Source: Calditrichaeota bacterium AABM5.125.24
GTDB taxonomy: Bacteria > Electryoneota > AABM5-125-24 > Hatepunaeales > Hatepunaeaceae
Length of the DNA: 9,998 bases
Assembly (NCBI GenBank): GCA_002127415.1
Contig: MWJR01000157.1
Coordinates: 1 to 9,998, forward strand
Reading direction: 5' to 3'
The translations under genes and the position numbers were made by a program. Shown one piece after another: positions 7,066-9,998 of this stretch. Position 1 is the first letter of the stretch. Each line of letters opens with the position of its first letter. The notes under the pieces were generated by a model. It was not told the origin of the DNA. It ran no database searches and saw nothing but the letters and a program-made list of their open reading frames with translations.

Positions 7066-7563
7066 ATGGAAAAGAAGATAACCGGCCGGGTCTGGGTGCT
7101 CGGCGACGACGTTGACACCGACGTTATCTATCCCGGCAAGTATCTCCCCATCCTTGAACCAGAGGAGATGGCCAGGCACGCCCTGGAAGGTGTAGCGCCC
7201 GATTTCCCGGACCGCCTTCGTCCAGGCGATATCATCGTGGCCGGGATGGGGTTCGGCTGCGGTTCGAGCCGCGAACAGGCCGCCACCTGCCTCAAGACGG
7301 CAGGGGTGGCGGCGGTGGTGGCGGGCTCCTTCGCCCGAATCTTCTTCCGCAACGCCGTCAACCAGGGACTCCCGGTCGTCCAGGCCGACATCTCCGGAGG
7401 CCTGAAAGACGGCGACACCATCACCATCGACTTCGACGCCTGCCGGATCGAACATTCGGACGGCGAGGCACGCTTCCCGCCCCTGGCTGAGTCGGTCAGA
7501 GCCATCATCGAAGCCGGGGGGCTGATTCCGGCGGTGAGGGAGAAGTTAGGAATTAAGAGTTAA
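7066..7563 (+). CDS. leuD: LeuD-type dehydratase small subunit (3-isopropylmalate dehydratase family)
   Basis: Swivelling-domain small subunit of the aconitase superfamily, 165 residues, the length of the short HacB/methanogen-type LeuD. In isopropylmalate isomerase it pairs with an iron-sulfur large subunit (LeuC) in leucine synthesis. Visible are GDDVDTDVIYPGKYL near the N-terminus, the FGCGSSRE loop at about 63-70 and SFARIFFRNAVNQGLPVV at about 88-105. The residues after GSSRE are QAATC rather than the common HAP(L/I)A, and the specificity loop after KYL reads PILEP, so homoaconitate or another 2-alkylmalate is possible. No LeuC is in the window, so the pathway is unproven. GGAG at 7054-7057 is 8 bases upstream of the ATG. 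Its final codons overlap a heptamer repeat. Confidence 0.88.
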   Translation: MEKKITGRVWVLGDDVDTDVIYPGKYLPILEPEEMARHALEGVAPDFPDRLRPGDIIVAGMGFGCGSSREQAATCLKTAGVAAVVAGSFARIFFRNAVNQGLPVVQADISGGLKDGDTITIDFDACRIEHSDGEARFPPLAESVRAIIEAGGLIPAVREKLGIKS

Positions 7564-7573
7564 GAATTATGGA
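7546..7573 (+). repeat. AT-rich heptamer tandem repeat at the end of leuD
   Basis: Four degenerate 7-bp units follow each other: TTAGGAA, TTAAGAG, TTAAGAA, TTATGGA. The first units encode the last LeuD residues (LGIKS) and its stop; the rest runs into the spacer before coaE. Confidence 0.6.
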
Positions 7574-7615
7574 AGTTCATATCAGAGCCCACACACCTCC
7601 CACCACAAAGCCCGT

Positions 7616-8284
7616 GTGAACAAGATAAGGAGACATAGCAACGGGTGGAGGGTGGCTCTTCGGGTAGGATTGACCGGGCCGCTCGGTGCGGGGAAGTCGC
7701 TGGTGGCCGAGGTATGGGCTCGACGCGGGGCTGGAGTGGTCGAGGGGGACGAGATGGGTCGCCTGGCGCTCGAGACCGATCCGGAGCTGCGGGACCGGCT
7801 GGTTGAACGTTTCGGAAAAGGGATACTGGACAGCACCGGCGCAATCGACCGCCAGGCGCTGGCCGGGTCGGCATTCGACCAGCCGGAGGGCCGGCGAGAC
7901 CTGACCCTGCTGACTTTCCCCACGCTCTATCGCCTTGTGCGAGAGAAGATGGATGAGATCTCGGAACGGCACCGGGTAGTCGTCTTCGATGCCGCGCTTA
8001 TATTCGAGTGGGGCGTCGAGGGGGATTTCGATCTCATCGTGACGGTGTCTGCGCCCCCTGGGCTGCTGATCGAGAGGGCGGTGCAGCGGCTCGGCATCAG
8101 CCCTGACCAGGCCGGATCCCGCCTGAAAGGGCAGCTCGACCCCGACGAGAAGATGCGCCGGGCTGACCGTGTGCTGTGGAACGACCGTGACCCTGAAGCC
8201 CTGCGTCGGCAGGCCGAAGCCCTGTGGGAAGAGATAATCCAGCCACATAGCAATAAAGAGAAAGGCGCCGTAAAGGCGCCTTAA
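7616..8284 (+). CDS. coaE: Dephospho-CoA kinase
   Basis: Last step of CoA synthesis: ATP-dependent phosphorylation of the 3'-OH of dephospho-CoA, in the cytosol. From GTG 7616 it has 222 residues, with a Walker A GPLGAGKS at 21-28, the conserved FDAALIFEWG (usually PLLFE-like) at about 124-133, and the lid/C-terminal pattern RLKGQLDPDEKMRRADRVLWND at about 169-190. Two usual features differ: the DxD of the substrate site reads EGD (43-45), and the HP motif reads FP (101-102). A second GTG at 7652 would give VALRVGLTG, the normal family N-terminus, so the first 12 residues may be extra. Neither start has an ideal ribosome site (AAGGAG at 7627-7632 lies between them). The last codons form a hairpin. 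Confidence 0.88.
   Translation: MNKIRRHSNGWRVALRVGLTGPLGAGKSLVAEVWARRGAGVVEGDEMGRLALETDPELRDRLVERFGKGILDSTGAIDRQALAGSAFDQPEGRRDLTLLTFPTLYRLVREKMDEISERHRVVVFDAALIFEWGVEGDFDLIVTVSAPPGLLIERAVQRLGISPDQAGSRLKGQLDPDEKMRRADRVLWNDRDPEALRRQAEALWEEIIQPHSNKEKGAVKAP
8262..8282. terminator. Hairpin shared by coaE end and the convergent gene, probable two-way terminator
   Basis: AAGGCGCC (8262-8269) and GGCGCCTT (8275-8282) form a perfect 8-bp GC-rich stem with a GTAAA loop. It lies between converging genes. On the minus strand it is followed by a T-rich run (TTTCTCTTTATT); on the plus strand the tract after it (TTAATATCAATTT) is less uniform. The plus-strand stem is inside the last CoaE codons and shares one base with the TAA stop. 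Confidence 0.65.
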
Positions 8285-8315
8285 TATCAATTTCGAGGCT
8301 GGACTGCCGCTACTT

Positions 8316-8711
8316 CTACCGGAACATAGCCTTTATGCTGCCCCAGGTGCGGTGAATGCCGGAGAAGGAGAGTGTCACATCAACCGTCCGGCTGAGCTGG
8401 GTCCGGCCACCGGAGAGAACGACCTCGATCCTGTAGTAAAACGTCTGCAGCCGTTCCTTGAAGAGGTCGTTGTCGATATACCGATAGGTGTGGTTATCAC
8501 CGGCAGGTTCGACCCTGCAAATGGTATAGAAGCTGTGGCCGTCAAAGCTGCGCTGCACCCGGAACTCGACCACCCCCCTCTCACTGCCGCTCTTCCATTC
8601 GATGACGGCATTCCTGCCGTCAGGTTCGGCGTTGATATCGACGATCACCTGAGCGCTGACCGGCAGCGCTGCGACCAGTATAATAAGTGCGATTGGAAGA
8701 AAACGCTTCAT
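8316..8711 (-). CDS. Small exported protein with FN3-like domain
   Basis: I do not recognise a named family. The 131-residue product starts MKRFLPIALIILVAALPVSA, a textbook Sec signal peptide with likely cleavage after residue 20. The mature part (about 21-112) alternates like a beta-sandwich: AVIEWKSGSERGVVEFRVQR, SFDGHSFYTICRVEP, YRYIDNDL, TFYYRIEVVLSGG. This resembles the fibronectin type III-like segments found in FCB-group secreted proteins. The C-terminal RTWGSIKAMFR is basic and amphipathic and separate from the sandwich. No Shine-Dalgarno precedes the ATG, but a good promoter lies about 40 bases upstream. It is downstream of the PorD-like gene in the same direction and may act with it at the cell surface; that link is inference. 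Confidence 0.8.
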   Translation of the reverse strand: MKRFLPIALIILVAALPVSAQVIVDINAEPDGRNAVIEWKSGSERGVVEFRVQRSFDGHSFYTICRVEPAGDNHTYRYIDNDLFKERLQTFYYRIEVVLSGGRTQLSRTVDVTLSFSGIHRTWGSIKAMFR

Positions 8712-8751
8712 ACGATTGAGTTAATTGCACTGATTTCCATTATTTCAGATC

Positions 8752-8780
8752 AAGCTACCAATAATTTCCGTCTTTGTCAA
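8752..8780 (-). promoter_or_regulatory. Sigma70-like promoter for the small FN3-like gene
   Basis: On the minus strand, TTGACA (8775-8780) and TAGCTT (8752-8757) are exactly 17 bp apart. Transcription would start near 8745, giving a leader of about 33 bases before the ATG at 8711. The box lies in the 94-base gap after the PorD-like gene, so the small gene can be expressed alone. The -10 matches only three of six bases, including the key first, second and last. Confidence 0.45.
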
Positions 8781-8805
8781 GTCCCAGGATTCGAGAAAGG
8801 ATTTT

Positions 8806-9660
8806 TTACCGGTATATATCAGCGTTTTCGGGATCCCAACGAGCCATCCGGTCAAGCAGTTTCTGTTCGCCGACCTGCTCCAGTGCGGCGGCAAACCGCC
8901 CTATCTCGATGAAGCGGATGATATGATCGTTGCGATGGAGCTCGAGCAATTCACAACTGCCGGTCATCGCCAGCTCAGCAGCCCTGGTCAGGTGTGAGCG
9001 CCCCGACTCGAGCTCGCCCTGCTCAACATAATAGATTCCCACGGCGGCGTGATAGGCAGCGGTGCGGATGTTCCGATAGGTGGTATCCTGGGTCAGATCG
9101 CGGGCCAGCTCGCGGCGGTAATCCCATCCGGTGTAATACCGGGTTTCAAAGCGGGCCTGTTCCGATATCAGCCTGGCCTTCTCATAATATGGCTGTCCAC
9201 CCAGAGGCGCCATACTGTCAGCCTCGAAACCGAGACAGATCCATGTGTAGAACTCGATCAGCCCGGTAAAGGTGTTATACGGCTCTCCCAAGTAAAGCCG
9301 GTCATCGCGGTGGATGCGGAACTCCCAGCGGGTGTCGCGAAGCTGAATTCCGGAACGCAGTTCCACCAGAACCTTGGCAGTATAACGGTGATAGGACGCT
9401 GATCTTGAGTATTTGTCGAAGAAAAGTTCAACCTGCACCGGAAGTTCATATTCATAGCTATGGGCTCCGCCGGTCCACGGGTAATCGTCCATTAACCTGG
9501 TCAATTCACTGTCGAGCCCCTCGAGGTATTGCTGTTCCTCCAGTGGGAGGCGCTCGACGTGGAACACCACCTCACCCTTGATGCGCTGCGCCAGGGTTGG
9601 CTGATTGAACCCGGCCAGCAGGACGAACGTCAACGCAGCCACCGACTGGACGGATATCAA
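8806..9660 (-). CDS. PorD-like protein (DUF4835 family, type IX secretion-associated)
   Basis: Exported protein related to PorD, which in Bacteroidota is linked to type IX secretion and gliding machinery. Coordinates use TTG 9660 (284 residues). The hydrophobic N-terminus ending PTLAQ is a signal peptide core. The diagnostic stretch is at about 136-164: EFYTWICLGFEADSMAPLGG then QPYYEKA, matching the family's ILGLDYDSFSPLGG and PYF-KA pattern. The C-terminal half is helical (AAYHAAVGIYYVEQGELESG, about 201-220) and ends at a conserved-looking LLDRMARWDPEN. The TTG is 29 bases from the only strong ribosome site and leaves no positive n-region. An ATC at 9681 would add MKSILQH and fits better (see separate entry). 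No other type IX genes are in the window, so a working system is not shown. A promoter candidate lies at 9958-9986. Confidence 0.8.
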   Translation of the reverse strand: MISVQSVAALTFVLLAGFNQPTLAQRIKGEVVFHVERLPLEEQQYLEGLDSELTRLMDDYPWTGGAHSYEYELPVQVELFFDKYSRSASYHRYTAKVLVELRSGIQLRDTRWEFRIHRDDRLYLGEPYNTFTGLIEFYTWICLGFEADSMAPLGGQPYYEKARLISEQARFETRYYTGWDYRRELARDLTQDTTYRNIRTAAYHAAVGIYYVEQGELESGRSHLTRAAELAMTGSCELLELHRNDHIIRFIEIGRFAAALEQVGEQKLLDRMARWDPENADIYR

Positions 9661-9678
9661 ATGCTGCAGGATGGACTT

Positions 9679-9696
9679 GATGCTGGGATCTCCTTT
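9679..9696 (-). promoter_or_regulatory. Strong Shine-Dalgarno with an ATC at the start position of the PorD-like gene
   Basis: On the minus strand AAAGGAG (9690-9696) is followed after 8 bases by ATC (9679-9681), in frame with the PorD-like gene. Starting there gives (M)KSILQHLISVQS, a signal peptide with Lys2. An in-frame TGA lies a short way upstream, and no ATG or GTG occurs between it and the TTG at 9660. The site therefore marks the likely true start, either a rare AUC start codon or an ATG altered by mutation or error. Confidence 0.55.
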
Positions 9697-9738
9697 GGCT
9701 TCAGGCTTCGGGCTTCAGGCTTCAGGCTCTGGGCTTTA
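9697..9738 (-). repeat. GC-rich heptamer tandem array in the PorD-like gene leader
   Basis: Six 7-bp units run in a row on the plus strand: GGCTTCA, GGCTTCG, GGCTTCA, GGCTTCA, GGCTCTG, GGCTTTA, with a further GGCTTCG at 9742-9748. The array touches the Shine-Dalgarno of the PorD-like gene, so it lies in that gene's 5' leader. Confidence 0.75.
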
Positions 9739-9792
9739 AAAGGCTTCGTGACGCAGATTGATCGACCCAAACCTTCGGGGAGGGCAGACATT

Positions 9793-9810
9793 CCCCTGCT
9801 TTCGCAGGGG
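9793..9810. repeat. Short perfect hairpin in the intergenic region
   Basis: CCCCTGC and GCAGGGG pair around a TTTC loop. There is no T-run on either side. It lies in the probable leader of the PorD-like gene. Confidence 0.5.
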
Positions 9811-9891
9811 CAGGCTCTGTCGGCCGACGCGGATATCTGTCTGTGGCAACGATAAACCTGCAAAAGTGGCTGTCCCGGAACGGAGCAAGGC

Positions 9892-9941
9892 AGTCGGGGT
9901 TGTTCTCAACCCCGAAAGTCGGGCTTGAGACAGCCCCGACT
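9892..9941. repeat. Nested inverted-repeat cluster built from a GTCGGG(G/C)TTG motif
   Basis: Four alternating copies of one motif can pair in several exclusive ways. CGGGGTTG (9895-9902) pairs with CAACCCCG (9907-9914). TCTCAACCCCGA (9904-9915) pairs with TCGGGCTTGAGA (9919-9930) with one mismatch. AGTCGGGG (9892-9899) pairs with CCCCGACT (9934-9941). An outer GGCTGTC (9868-9874) matches GACAGCC (9929-9935). It looks like an interspersed palindromic element. Confidence 0.65.
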
Positions 9942-9953
9942 ACGGTTTATAAT
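9925..9953 (+). promoter_or_regulatory. Rightward sigma70-like promoter candidate
   Basis: TTGAGA (9925-9930), then exactly 17 bp, then a perfect TATAAT (9948-9953). Its -35 lies in the inverted-repeat cluster. It would drive transcription off the right edge; the target gene is not in the window. Confidence 0.4.
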
Positions 9954-9957
9954 GATA

Positions 9958-9986
9958 AATGTAATGCATCACCGGCGGACTGTCAA
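9958..9986 (-). promoter_or_regulatory. Leftward sigma70-like promoter candidate for the PorD-like gene
   Basis: On the minus strand TTGACA (9981-9986) and TACATT (9958-9963) are exactly 17 bp apart. Transcription would begin near 9951 and give a leader of about 270 bases containing the hairpins and heptamer array before the PorD-like gene. It faces the rightward candidate at 9925-9953, so the two could not be used at once. Confidence 0.45.
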
Positions 9987-9998
9987 GCACTATAAAGG

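Larger units (their letters stand above)
9739..9998. other. Gene-free repeat-rich intergenic region
   Basis: With the array next to it this makes more than 300 bases without a credible gene. It holds a hairpin CCCCTGC/GCAGGGG (9793-9799/9804-9810), a cluster of nested inverted repeats (9868-9941) and two promoter candidates at the window edge. Short reading frames here show no family resemblance or sensible start. If transcription of the PorD-like gene begins near 9951, most of this is a 5' leader of about 270 bases. Confidence 0.6.

Noticed and set aside
7577..8290. Minus-strand open frame of 237 codons opposite coaE
   Set aside because: It lies fully across the CoaE gene with its Walker A and other motifs; the first residues look hydrophobic only because they read the antisense of the coaE end.
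8352..8912. Plus-strand open frame across the small FN3-like gene and part of the PorD-like gene
   Set aside because: The minus-strand genes have signal peptides and family motifs, while this frame crosses their spacer and has no recognisable domain.
9657..9863. Short minus-strand frame upstream of the PorD-like gene
   Set aside because: It runs through the heptamer array and hairpins in another frame, has no ribosome site and no domain pattern.
1..9998. CRISPR arrays, tRNA or rRNA genes, insertion sequences
   Set aside because: I looked for regularly spaced repeats, tRNA-like folds and transposase motifs and saw none; the repeats present are short palindromes and heptamers.

Overview
The window is GC-rich bacterial DNA with double-membrane (diderm) features: an outer-membrane efflux channel, several secretory signal peptides and a homologue of a type IX secretion-associated protein. 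The PorD-like (DUF4835) gene, the small FN3-like secreted protein and the glutamate/proline-rich TPR protein suggest an uncultured lineage of the FCB superphylum (Bacteroidota, Zixibacteria, Marinimicrobia and relatives). I cannot fix the phylum from sequence alone.

Left part (1-4122, + strand): a tripartite export system. It has a periplasmic adaptor already open at the window edge, a MacB-type permease without its own ATPase domain, and a TolC-family outer-membrane factor. No ATPase is visible, so it must lie upstream of the window or elsewhere. The 136-base spacer before the TolC-like gene holds a perfect 13-bp hairpin, and its probable start codon has a TATAAT box 4 bases upstream and no ribosome binding site.

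Middle part (4204-8284, + strand): four genes in one direction. They are a TPR protein with a long acidic/proline-rich linker, an M24B aminopeptidase P-like protein, a LeuD-type small subunit with no LeuC partner in view, and dephospho-CoA kinase (CoaE). pepP and leuD are two bases apart and probably co-transcribed. The spacers before and after the TPR gene each hold pairs of overlapping hairpins that cannot form together. CoaE ends inside a hairpin that probably acts as a two-way terminator.

Right part (8316-9681, - strand): a PorD/DUF4835-like exported protein followed by a small exported FN3-like protein, converging on coaE. The PorD-like gene seems to start at a non-canonical ATC placed 8 bases from a strong Shine-Dalgarno. 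The last ~300 bases are intergenic. They hold a heptamer array, several nested hairpins and two face-to-face sigma70-like promoter candidates. Three different 7-bp tandem arrays sit at gene edges in the window; one of them encodes part of a signal peptide core.
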